Assembly: GCF_001019715.1 (NCBI RefSeq)
Contig: NZ_BBXJ01000001.1
Location: 1,860,001-1,924,000 of the forward strand
DNA from: Rodentibacter caecimuris
GTDB lineage: Bacteria > Pseudomonadota > Gammaproteobacteria > Enterobacterales > Pasteurellaceae
Direction: 5' to 3'
DNA: 64,000 nucleotides
A program made the position numbers and the translations under genes. Below are positions 28,301-34,978 of this stretch, piece by piece. How positions within the stretch are numbered: position 1 is the first letter of the stretch; the number at the start of each line of letters is the position of its first letter. The notes under the pieces are model-generated. The model saw nothing but the letters and a program-made list of their open reading frames with translations. It ran no database searches and was not told where the DNA came from.

Positions 28301-29915
28301 GCATGACGTCCGGATTATCTGATGTCCAGTTACCGTCAGCGTCTTTAGTTAACGTTGCGGTTTTTTCCGTACCGTCTTCGTCGGTATATTTCACCACAAC
28401 TTTAGTATTGTCTTCGCCCGGTTTCACGCTAACTGAACCGTCGGTTTCAGGGGTTAAGGTCGGTTTATCCGCCGTTGTATCCGGATTATTGCCCGCCGTT
28501 GTTGCATCAGCATCCGCCGTATTACCTTTATCATCCGTACCGATTGCCGTTACTTCAGAGCCGTCTTTCACTTTATCTGCCGGAATGGTAAATGTGCCAT
28601 CATTTTTCGGCGTGACGTCCGGATTGTCTGATGTCCAGTTACCGTCAGCGTCTTTAGTTAACGTTGCGGTTTTTTCCGTACCGTCTTCGTCGGTATATTT
28701 CACCACGACTTTAGTATTGTCTTCGCCCGGTTTCACGCTAACTGAACCGTCGGTTTCCGGGGTTAAGGTCGGTTTATCCGCCGTTGTATCCGGATTATTG
28801 CCCGCCGTTGTTGCATCAGCATCCGCCGCATTCCCTTTATCATCCGTACCGATTGCCGTTACTTCAGAGCCGTCTTTCACTTTATCTGCCGGAATGGTAA
28901 ATGTGCCATCATTTTTCGGCGTGACGTCCGGATTGTCTGATGTCCAGTTACCGTCAGCGTCTTTAATTAACGTTGCGGTTTTTTCCGTACCGTCTTCGTC
29001 GGTATATTTCACCACGACTTTAGTATTGTCTTCGCCCGGTTTCACGCTAACTGAACCGTCGGTTTCCGGGGTTAAGGTCGGTTTATCCGCCGTTGTATCC
29101 GGATTATTGCCCGCCGTTGTTGCATCAGCATCCGCCGCATTCCCTTTATCATCCGTACCGATTGCTGTTACTTTAGAACCGTCTTTTACTTTATCTGCTG
29201 GAATAGTGAATGAGCCGTCACCTTTTGGTGCTACGTCCGGATTGTCTGATGTCCAGTTGCCATTTGCATCTTTCGTCAAGGTTGCTGTTTTTTCATTGCC
29301 GTTTTCATCAGTATATTTCACCACAACTTTCGTGTTGTCTGCGCCAGGTTTTACGGTTACCGAACCATCAGTTTTAGCATCTAACGTTGGTTTATCTGCT
29401 GTATTGTCGGTATTCTCATTACCGCCGCCACTACTTCCGCCATTGCTTGCCGCAATCGCAATACCTGCTGCCAATGGAACTAACGCTAATAACCACCACG
29501 GGTTAAACGCCCAGAAGGCACTCGCTAGATCTTCACCTCCTAACGCTTGTGGTGCAGCCACTTCTTCTGCTAACATACTCACCGCATCCGATTTTAAGCC
29601 GGATTCCGGTACATAGGCATAAATGCCGCCATTTTCATGTTGACCAACAATTAAGTTGCTTACTTCTTCTGAATTTTCATCACCGTAGTAACCTTTAATC
29701 ACTACGTCTGCGCTCATATCGCCGTCTTCCAAAAAGAGTTTTAAATCCTTTCCTTCACGTTTAGCGATGATATTTTGTGGACCAAGACCGGTTTGGTTGT
29801 CAATTAATTGGTAATTTGATTTATCTCTTGCTTCAATAACCAACATTTCACCTTGAGTAATTTGGTGGCTGGCTATCACTTTTTTAGCACTTAATACTTT
29901 TAATGTGGTTGACAT
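22326..29915 (-). CDS. Giant BapA-type repeat adhesin, type I secretion substrate
   Basis: A 2529-residue surface protein. Residues 1-130 form a BapA-prefix-like domain, followed by a hydrophobic Trp/Ala segment (WWLLALVPLAAGIAIAAS, 140-157) and a Gly/Ser linker. Residues 173 to about 690 hold five close copies of a 103-residue repeat (DKPTLTPETDGSVSVKPGED...), then a divergent sixth. Residues about 790-1675 hold three full copies and one partial copy of a 251-residue repeat. Ig-like segments follow. Residues 2145-2390 carry RTX-like GxGNDxxxx motifs. The C-terminus is a type I secretion signal region ending GQVNNEEVYIQQGVSII. Likely roles are adhesion and biofilm. The ATG follows AAGGAG. Confidence 0.93.
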   Translation of the reverse strand: MSTTLKVLSAKKVIASHQITQGEMLVIEARDKSNYQLIDNQTGLGPQNIIAKREGKDLKLFLEDGDMSADVVIKGYYGDENSEEVSNLIVGQHENGGIYAYVPESGLKSDAVSMLAEEVAAPQALGGEDLASAFWAFNPWWLLALVPLAAGIAIAASNGGSSGGGNENTDNTADKPTLDAKTDGSVTVKPGADNTKVVVKYTDENGNEKTATLTKDANGNWTSDNPDVAPKGDGSFTIPADKVKDGSKVTAIGTDDKGNAADADATTAGNNPDTTADKPTLTPETDGSVSVKPGEDNTKVVVKYTDEDGTEKTATLIKDADGNWTSDNPDVTPKNDGTFTIPADKVKDGSEVTAIGTDDKGNAADADATTAGNNPDTTADKPTLTPETDGSVSVKPGEDNTKVVVKYTDEDGTEKTATLTKDADGNWTSDNPDVTPKNDGTFTIPADKVKDGSEVTAIGTDDKGNTADADATTAGNNPDTTADKPTLTPETDGSVSVKPGEDNTKVVVKYTDEDGTEKTATLTKDADGNWTSDNPDVMPKNDGTFTIPENKVKDGSEVTAIGTDDKGNAADADATAGNNPDTTADKPTLTPETDGSVSVKPGEDNTKVVVKYTDEDGAEKTATLTKGADGNWTSDNPDVTPKNDGTFTIPENKVKDGSEVTAIGTDDKGNAADADAATAGNNPNTTADKPVITAENDGSVTVKAGDDNVIMGVKFKDENDKDQTVAIKKENGEWILFFDSGDNNVTVDKDSGIVKIPADKLKDGGEVNALGRDNLDNRADADPVNAGSDPKNAKPITEDKDGDGTPDGIVSSPAAIDETGNNNKVTTTIKLDNNNGVDNLPITIVGTGGKPVSAEDFEAPVVKYTDPTDNTEKVLAPNADGTYNVPAGVTELKVEHTAKADNSTEGAETGKVKVGNVEGNEVTVNDTSTTPLPDEAKAPTLAKDPANQGGAIVTPDPSNDQVVVTFHNEKGEEQTVTVKKGDDGTWTPEGQLPERVTLDPATGKVTITPDAVKDGGQVNATGKESGKTDKAGEPLTTDTDAKNAKPITEDKDGDGTPDGIVSSPAAIDETGNNNKVTTTIKLDNNNGVDNLPITIVGTGGKPVSAEDFEAPVVKYTDPTDNTEKVLAPNADGTYNVPAGVTELKVEHTAKADNSTEGAETGKVKVGNVEGNEVTVNDTSTTPLPDEAKAPTLAKDPANQGGAIVTPDPSNDQVVVTFPNEKGEEQTVTVKKGDDGTWTPEGQLPERVTLDPATGKVTITPDAVKDGGQVNATGKESGKTDKAGEPLTTDADAKNAKPITEDKDGDGTPDGVVSSPAAIDETGNNNKVTTTIKLDNNNGVDNLPITIVGTGGKPVSAEDFEAPVVKYTDPTDNTEKVLAPNADGTYNVPAGVTELKVEHTAKADNSTEGAETGKVKVGNVEGNEVTVNDTSTTPLPDEAKAPTLAKDPANQGGAIVTPNPSNDLVFVTFPNEKGEKQTVTVEKGDDGTWTPEGQLPAGVTVDPATGKVTIAPDAVKDGGQVNATGKESGKTDKAGEPLTTDTDAKNAKPIIEDKDGDGKPDGVVSEPPTIDETGANKVTTTIKLDNNNGVDNLPITIVGTGNKPVSAEDFEAPVVKYTDPTDNTEKVLAPNADGTYNVPAGVTELKVEHTAKEDNSTEGAETGKVKVGNVEGNEITVNDTSIDAAKLEIDITEIAGDSQSASVKDDGTAAGDVYAQISPAEAAGGFLIRGTSKDISGDITVTIGEKSGAVIVTKTVTPAADGSWSVNIGANELTGYAATKEYEVKAVGKDANNTSVEDIDYTASTPQVTAIKLVDNLNDEPLEDGTYQYSDYYTQNNPKYVGDVAKATNPQTATSLANGLTNDKDAVLEFTLDKAPTAGQTVKVYRYTLSESSDVNNPYTEHGKTDVTADMLASTDGLTYTVTPKGNNVLSETYSQNYRYEVVVEDKNGDALSTGDKGKFDFRLDTLVEQMSVEKFDIATGEVIFAPVGLSEVGATIEYRYATSTGKTNWSAPVTADGEGKYHLTLNNFNRKVSGALELRIIDAAGNVSETKVSVLRNLTAEMNLQQGPDPRPAGSTIGAPITYGNGSMDDAAVTIPKQPLTNASNGGFVTTNGNDTVIFGLDFNHFGNMGVYNGTFGATGSGTFGGFDAGAGDDSVQFRGTAQSMYGQKIAMGAGNDRVAIAGGLLVGNYTIDLGQAEDKAGDTNILYVGGNTANATEIKFFSGAGNDRIQIDGTFDGNKTVDLGEGNNELRVGYGAAGGTDLVKKIDFTAGSGDDVISVKGSISTIAGQKQTFNLGEGDNFIEVGKDVDTDGTFSFGNGNDTVNIKDTLKGGTFNFSGGDDVMTVGSILKSAEDNVHINMGSGNDSLTITGSRVNTGNGAIDGGEGNDTIFLHGTDLKLDMNQVLNFDTIDMRAITGGTGNQKVTLTLADLQRLGDNITQLYIKGDVGDTVDFGNNGGNGSDNQAKNGTNGIEFKDSGGALQNNWNVWQKTGTDIVKDGVVYDKYTYYGATGQVNNEEVYIQQGVSII
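24890..27550 (-). repeat. Tandem 753-bp repeats inside the adhesin
   Basis: Landmarks recur at 753-base spacing. The CTTCTGTGAT landmark lies at 27521, 26768 and 26015, with a variant at 25262. The CGTTACTTCA landmark lies at 27147, 26394 and 25641, with a variant at 24891. Each unit encodes 251 residues and the units differ by only scattered bases. The fourth copy is one codon shorter (ETGANK for ETGNNNK) and truncated. Confidence 0.95.
27840..29400 (-). repeat. Tandem 306/309-bp repeats inside the adhesin
   Basis: The TCGGTTTC landmark lies at 29059, 28750, 28441 and 28135, giving spacings of 309, 309 and 306 bases. Each unit encodes 103 (or 102) residues. The copy next to the N-terminus is more diverged, and a further diverged copy follows at the C-terminal side. 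Confidence 0.95.
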
Positions 29916-29931
29916 AAATACTCCTTAATCA

Positions 29932-30804
29932 TTAGTTTCCATAAACTGCGATTTCTACACGGCGATTTGGTTGGTTGCACTGATTACGTTGTGCGCCTTT
30001 ATAGGCATCGCAATTGCTTACCACCAGTTCCGCTTTACCGTAACCCACCGCATTAATCGGCGCGGTTACACCTGCTTTTTGTAATGCTAATTTCACGGTA
30101 TTCGCCCGTTTTTGTGATAACGCTTGGTTATAGCTTGCCGAACCTATCGGGTCTGTATGACCGGAAACGGTTATTTTGCTAATTGATGGCATGGATTTGA
30201 CTTTCTCGGCAAATTCTTCAATTTTTTCTTTGCCGTTCGGCAAAATGTCGTTGTAATTGGATTTGTTAAAATCGAATAATGCGCCCGCTTCCAATGACTC
30301 CACCGCTAATATGCCTGCACCGCAATTCCCTGCGGCAGGAACGCGTGAAAGGGTTTGATTTTCTTTAGCTAATTGAGAAACTTCCTGTTCTCCGACCGCA
30401 CCTTCCACTTGGTTAAACACGAGTTTACCGTTTTGTTGACTTACTTTGATATACATTGTTTGGTTGACCGGTAGTGTATAGTTCACCCCCTGCGTACGAT
30501 TGCCAAATTTGCCGTTACTGCTATAAGAGGCACTGAATAAATGTTTGTCCGCACAAACCACTACCGGTGTGTACGCATTTGGCAGCAATGAGGCTTGATA
30601 ATTGCCGTCAACATACACATTGACCGCCGGGCCTTGTACATCATCCTGACGATAAAATACAGCCAAAGATTGGTTTTCCTCCAACTGCTGAGCATTAATT
30701 TTGCTTTGTTCAAAATTACTCCACGTTTCTAGTGGCTGATTCACATCTCGTGCGCAGCCAGTCAATGCAGCTACCACGCCGAGACAAAGCAATGTTTTGT
30801 TCAT
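29932..30804 (-). CDS. OmpA-family lipoprotein linked to the adhesin
   Basis: A 290-residue lipoprotein: signal MNKTLLCLGVVAALTGC with lipobox cysteine 17-18. A variable periplasmic middle is followed by an OmpA-like peptidoglycan-binding domain in the last 120 residues (ALFDFNKSNYNDILP, VSGHTDPIGSASYNQALSQKRA, AVGYGKAELVVSNC, NRRVEIAVYG). It ends 16 bases before the adhesin start on the same strand, so it is almost surely co-expressed. It may tether the secretion complex or adhesin to the cell wall. That role is inferred from position. Confidence 0.9.
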   Translation of the reverse strand: MNKTLLCLGVVAALTGCARDVNQPLETWSNFEQSKINAQQLEENQSLAVFYRQDDVQGPAVNVYVDGNYQASLLPNAYTPVVVCADKHLFSASYSSNGKFGNRTQGVNYTLPVNQTMYIKVSQQNGKLVFNQVEGAVGEQEVSQLAKENQTLSRVPAAGNCGAGILAVESLEAGALFDFNKSNYNDILPNGKEKIEEFAEKVKSMPSISKITVSGHTDPIGSASYNQALSQKRANTVKLALQKAGVTAPINAVGYGKAELVVSNCDAYKGAQRNQCNQPNRRVEIAVYGN

Positions 30805-31004
30805 ACTTAACCTCTTTAATAGTTAATAAAATTGTTGAGATTCAATAAATAAAATTACTTTTCCTTCACACTACACAACTCCATAGCAGATGGGGCATCC
30901 AATCCAAACAACCGAGGAAAAATAATATTGTCGAAAACGCTCGGGCGATGTTGAAAAATCACGCCTAACGCCATCAACACCTGAATTTTTTGAAGAGACT
31001 AAAA

Positions 31005-31065
31005 TACAAAAAACTCAAGATTGAGGGTTCTTGATACAAGAACCCTCAATCTTGAGTTTTTTGTA
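31005..31065. repeat. Perfect 29-bp inverted repeat with 3-base loop
   Basis: Arm 31005-31033 and arm 31037-31065 are exact reverse complements, with loop ATA. The arms carry A6 at one end and T6 at the other, so it can act as a terminator on both strands. It would stop leftward transcripts that pass the 7-base repeat before they reach the OmpA-like gene. Confidence 0.9.
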
Positions 31066-31130
31066 AATAGAATTCCACCTAACCTTTTCCTGGCGGAAGG
31101 AGAAAGAAAAATTATGCTTTATGCTGTATG

Positions 31131-31207
31131 CTGTCTGCTGTCTGCTGTCTGCTGTCTGCTGTCTGCTGTCTGCTGTCTGCTGTCTGCTGTCTGCTGTCTG
31201 CTGTCTG
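31131..31207. repeat. Heptanucleotide simple repeat, eleven copies
   Basis: Eleven perfect copies of CTGTCTG, preceded by the imperfect unit CTGTATG. Such tracts slip during replication and drive phase variation in Pasteurellaceae. The tract begins about 330 bases upstream of the OmpA-like start. Rightward it lies in a short frame (ATG 31114) preceded by AAGGAG. Confidence 0.95.
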
Positions 31208-31658
31208 CTGTTCATCAGTGTATGTCCTGAATTTGAAATTGGAAGAATCGTGCGCCTACTTTACATATATTTTATTGTAAATGCCAATTTTTTTTAAATG
31301 TTATGGTTTTATTACAGAAACTTGGGCTTTTTAATCTTAAAAGTGTTAATGATAACCTTACTTTAAGCTGTTAGAATGCTCCCTATTGGCTACTGCACCT
31401 ATTGAAACCAAAAAAGCTAACCCATACTTATTAAATAACTTTCAACCGTACTTCCATAAAAAAATTCCCTTAGTTTTTTCGCTATAGAGGATTTTAATTC
31501 ATACATTAGCGTATATTTTTATAAACCAAAGTGCGGTCATTTTTAGCCTGATTATGAATAGCGGTAGTAAACGTACAAAATAATCTTTTGCGCCTCTGCT
31601 GCATAATACCGAGAAATTCAACTATTTTTCCCACCGCACTTTCTATTTATTTTATTGC

Positions 31659-33032
31659 TTAGGCAAATCTTGCTTTCGCTTCTGCAATGGCTTCTGCTAC
31701 TCGTAATGGAGAAACGCCGCCTTTTGCACAACGTTTATCCAAACAGGATTGCAGGGAAAGAATGTTGTACACATCATCTCCCACCATCTCGCTAAACTGA
31801 CGAAATTCCGGAATAGTTAAATCTTCCAAGCTTTTGCCTTTTTTAATCGCATACACCACCGTTTCCCCCACAATATGATGGGAATCACGGAAAGGTACAC
31901 CTTTAGCAACAAGATAATCAGCCAATTCAGTCGCATTTGAATAGCCTTTTAAGGCGGCTTCACGGGTACGTTCAACGTTCACTTTTAACTCATCCAATAC
32001 GAAAGTTGCCATGTCCAAACAATCTTGCCAAGTATCCAAGGCATCGAAAATGCCCTCCTTATCTTCTTGCATATCTTTGTTGTAGGCGAGCGGTAACCCC
32101 TTTAAAGTCATCAACATTCCGGTTAAAGCGCCCATTACACGACCTGCTTTTCCACGAATTAATTCGCAGGCATCCGGATTTTTCTTTTGTGGCATTAAAG
32201 ATGAACCTGAAGTTACACGATCCGATAATTCGACGAAATTTGCTTCTCCACTATTAAAAATAATCATATCTTCCGCAAAACGGGAAAGATGAGCCATACT
32301 CAGGGAGGCTGTAGAAAGTAATTCTACGATATGATCACGATCCGACACGCTGTCCAAACTATTACGGGTTGCAAAATTAAACCCTAAATCTTGAGCAAGT
32401 GCATCGCGATCCACTGCATAAGCCGTACCAGCCAATGCACCACTACCAAGCGGGCAAGTATTCATGCGTTTATAAGCATCGGTCAAACGGGTGTAATCTC
32501 GATCAAACATTTCTACATAAGCCATACACCAGTGGGCAAAAGTGATAGGTTGCGCACGTTGAAGATGGGTGTAACCCGGCATCACGGCTTCTTGGGTATT
32601 TTCAGCGGTTTGCACTAAATGGCGTTGTAAATTCCGAATCGAATCCTGTAATTCGATCACACGTTGTTTACACCACATTTTAATATCGAGTGCGACTTGA
32701 TCGTTACGACTACGTCCGGTATGCAATTTTTTTCCAAGATTACCGACTTTATCAATCAGTTTACTTTCCACCCAACTGTGAATATCCTCTGCTTCATCTT
32801 GTAAAATTGCTTGCGGATTCGACCGCACTTCGATCAATAATTCATTTAATGCCTGCTCTAACCGTTGTTGTTCATCCGTCGTTAAGACATTCACTTTTAC
32901 TAATGCTTTCGACCAACCGATTGATCCTTCGATATCCTGTTCGGCGAGACGATAATCAAAACGTAATGAATCATTAAAATCTTTAAAACGCTTATCTGCC
33001 GCTTGTGTAAAACGCCCACCCCAAAGTGCCAT
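31659..33032 (-). CDS. argH: Argininosuccinate lyase
   Basis: Splits argininosuccinate into arginine and fumarate, the last arginine-synthesis step. The 457 residues match the family. The fumarase/lyase signature [12 protein letters not shown] (about residues 276-287) is present, as are [22 protein letters not shown] at the start and [17 protein letters not shown]. The gene stands alone, with uptake signals on both sides and one inside (32822). The start follows AAAGAGGATATT. Confidence 0.97.
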   Translation of the reverse strand: MALWGGRFTQAADKRFKDFNDSLRFDYRLAEQDIEGSIGWSKALVKVNVLTTDEQQRLEQALNELLIEVRSNPQAILQDEAEDIHSWVESKLIDKVGNLGKKLHTGRSRNDQVALDIKMWCKQRVIELQDSIRNLQRHLVQTAENTQEAVMPGYTHLQRAQPITFAHWCMAYVEMFDRDYTRLTDAYKRMNTCPLGSGALAGTAYAVDRDALAQDLGFNFATRNSLDSVSDRDHIVELLSTASLSMAHLSRFAEDMIIFNSGEANFVELSDRVTSGSSLMPQKKNPDACELIRGKAGRVMGALTGMLMTLKGLPLAYNKDMQEDKEGIFDALDTWQDCLDMATFVLDELKVNVERTREAALKGYSNATELADYLVAKGVPFRDSHHIVGETVVYAIKKGKSLEDLTIPEFRQFSEMVGDDVYNILSLQSCLDKRCAKGGVSPLRVAEAIAEAKARFA

Positions 33033-33268
33033 AATATCCTCTTTCTTATCATCAATGACCCCAAAGTGCGGTCAAAATATACGGAATTTTTAAAGGGGGC
33101 ATTTTATCAATTCCCCCTAAATAAGTGAAATATTTTAAAGAAATCGCCGATATCTCCGATGATAAAATGAGACAATTTATGGATAAATTAAGACAAATCG
33201 TCTAATAACGCTGACTTAATTGCCTTAAAATTTAAAGCTGATTTATCATTAATAATTAGGAGTTATCT

Positions 33269-33901
33269 ATGCAAGCTTTGATTGAATTTATTGCTAAAAT
33301 TATCGCCCCTTGGCAACGTCAATTTATTAATTTTATTCGAATTGCCATTTTTATTGTTATGGCTTGGATTGGCGGCTTAAAAGCCTTCCAATACGAAGCG
33401 GACGGGATTGCACATTTCGTATCCAATAGCCCTTTTATGAGCTTTTTTTATAATAACAGCGATAAATACGCACCAAATGAAAAAGGCGAAATGGTTAAGG
33501 AATATGTGTTACACAAGAATCCTGAAGGAAAAATGGTACAAAAAAATATCGAATGGCATAAGCAAAACGGTACTTATACCTTCTCTTACGGATTAGGCAT
33601 GGTGATTGTGAGCATTGGTATTTTAACCCTGATGGGGATTTGGAATGCCAACATCGGGTTGATTGGCGGACTCTTGACCTTCGGTATGTCAATTGTTACG
33701 CTTTCGTTCCTGATTACCACACCGGAAACCTGGGTACCGAATTTAGGCGGTGATTTACCTACACCAAATTATGGCTTCCCTTATTTATCTGCCGCCGGAC
33801 GTTTGATCTTAAAAGACATTATTATGATGGCAGGCGGATTAACTGTAGCGGCAGAATGTGCAAATCGAATTCTGCGCAAAAAGGCGGGTGGCTTGGCTTA
33901 A
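33269..33901 (+). CDS. rclC: RclC/YkgB-like DUF417 membrane protein
   Basis: A 210-residue inner-membrane protein with about four hydrophobic segments. It shares clear blocks with Escherichia coli RclC (YkgB): MAWIGGLKAFQYEADGIA, FVSNSPFMSFFY, TLSFLITTPETWVP, GFPYLSAAGRLILKD. RclC belongs to the reactive chlorine stress operon; its biochemical role is unknown. ATG follows TAGGAGTT. A terminator-like hairpin and an RclR-like regulator gene follow. RclA and RclB partners are not in this window. Confidence 0.85.
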   Translation: MQALIEFIAKIIAPWQRQFINFIRIAIFIVMAWIGGLKAFQYEADGIAHFVSNSPFMSFFYNNSDKYAPNEKGEMVKEYVLHKNPEGKMVQKNIEWHKQNGTYTFSYGLGMVIVSIGILTLMGIWNANIGLIGGLLTFGMSIVTLSFLITTPETWVPNLGGDLPTPNYGFPYLSAAGRLILKDIIMMAGGLTVAAECANRILRKKAGGLA

Positions 33902-33921
33902 TAAAATATATAATGCAAACG

Positions 33922-33952
33922 AAAATAGGGAGCCCGCTCCCTATTTTTATTT
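33922..33952 (+). terminator. Terminator between rclC-like and regulator genes
   Basis: AAAATAGGGAG (33922-33932) pairs with CTCCCTATTTT (33937-33947) around CCCG, then TATTT. This is a strong, perfect 11-bp stem. The regulator start lies 13 bases beyond, so read-through or a separate promoter must supply its expression. Confidence 0.85.
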
Positions 33953-33965
33953 ATAGAGGTAAGTA

Positions 33966-34847
33966 ATGGATATTCTTGATAAACTCATTAAATTTGCTCA
34001 AATCTCCGGTAGCATTAATGTTCAATGTAAATTGCAGGACTCTTGGTATATCCGCCATGAGAGGCAAACCTGTCATGGAATTGTGCATATAGTTTCACAA
34101 GGAGAGGGATATTTACATATTGACGGGATGGTGAATGCAATAAAACTTAAGGCTAACGATGTGGTATTTATCCCCCATTCATTAGGTCACGTCTTAACAC
34201 ACCAGCCTAACTACAAGGGACCGAGTAAAATAAATATTATTTCTAACGGTGCATTTACGTTGAAACAATGCGGCGGTGAATCGCCTGATTTCAGCTTATT
34301 TTGTGCCAATTTTACTTATGATAAACAATCGGAATTATTTAATAACCTACCTGAAGTTATTTTATTAAATTTGCAAGATGCCGCTTTAACCCCCTTACTT
34401 GACATACTGCAACGAGAAGCTGATGAGTATCAAGCCGGTTCCGCAAATATTATTAATGCCTTACTCAGCGTATTGCTAACCTTACTAATTCGTGCCTATT
34501 TACAACAGGATAACGCCCAGCTGAACGGATTACGCGATAAACGTCTTTACAATGTGATATCCAATATTATTGCGAAACCTGAGCAGGGGTGGAAAATTGA
34601 AACCCTTTGTCATATAGCAAATTTATCCAAAGCTCAACTTATACGATTATTTAATCGGCAACTCGGTGTCAGCCCATATAATTTTGTCAATCATATTAGA
34701 TTACAAAAGGCGGCGGAATTACTTAAACACTCCCAACAATCCGTACTCAGCATTGCATTAAATTGCGGTTTTCAGTCGGAAAGTAATTTTGGGAAAGCAT
34801 TTAAAAAATATTATCAATTAACTCCGGGGCAATATCGCAAAAAATAA
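33966..34847 (+). CDS. rclR: RclR-like AraC-family redox regulator
   Basis: A 293-residue activator. The N-terminal cupin domain resembles E. coli RclR, which is switched on by HOCl through cysteine oxidation. C21 in NVQCKLQDSW sits at the same position as the RclR sensor C21. C113 in LFCANF aligns with RclR C89. The C-terminal AraC domain has two helix-turn-helices (WKIETLCHIANLSKAQLIRLF and VLSIALNCGFQSESNFGKAF, ending TPGQYRKK). It sits directly downstream of the rclC-like gene, as expected of an RclR. The start follows TAGAGGTAAGTA. Confidence 0.75.
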   Translation: MDILDKLIKFAQISGSINVQCKLQDSWYIRHERQTCHGIVHIVSQGEGYLHIDGMVNAIKLKANDVVFIPHSLGHVLTHQPNYKGPSKINIISNGAFTLKQCGGESPDFSLFCANFTYDKQSELFNNLPEVILLNLQDAALTPLLDILQREADEYQAGSANIINALLSVLLTLLIRAYLQQDNAQLNGLRDKRLYNVISNIIAKPEQGWKIETLCHIANLSKAQLIRLFNRQLGVSPYNFVNHIRLQKAAELLKHSQQSVLSIALNCGFQSESNFGKAFKKYYQLTPGQYRKK

Positions 34848-34978
34848 AATAAATTTATAAAAGTTTGTGCTGACAACTAGACAGTATGCCGTTTTAGTGA
34901 TACCTTACGCAAAAATTTTAGGATAGTACTCCACCATTCAATTAACTCAACTCTTAACAATCCCAACAATTATTCATT

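Larger units (their letters stand above)
30805..31658. other. Long gene-free region upstream of the adhesin operon
   Basis: About 850 bases with no believable gene. It holds the presumed leftward operon promoter near 30810-30870 (no clear boxes), a perfect 29-bp inverted repeat, a 7-base tandem repeat and two uptake signals near argH (31530, 31633). The stretch 31215-31500 is AT-rich, and I see nothing further in it. Confidence 0.7.

Noticed and set aside
27388-29616. A 742-codon open frame on the plus strand, opposite the adhesin repeats
   Set aside because: It mirrors the repeat structure of the adhesin and is rich in Ser, Val and Pro from the complementary codons. It has no ribosome site or family resemblance. 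The long opening is a by-product of the biased, repeated codons on the other strand.
22326-29915. Possible CRISPR array suggested by regular repeats
   Set aside because: The repeat units are 309 and 753 bases, contiguous, in frame and translated. There are no short repeats with unique spacers and no cas genes.
31015-31215. Leftward frame coding for repeated RQQTADS
   Set aside because: It is generated entirely by the 7-base tract and the inverted repeat. It has no ribosome site, so it is treated as a simple repeat rather than a gene.
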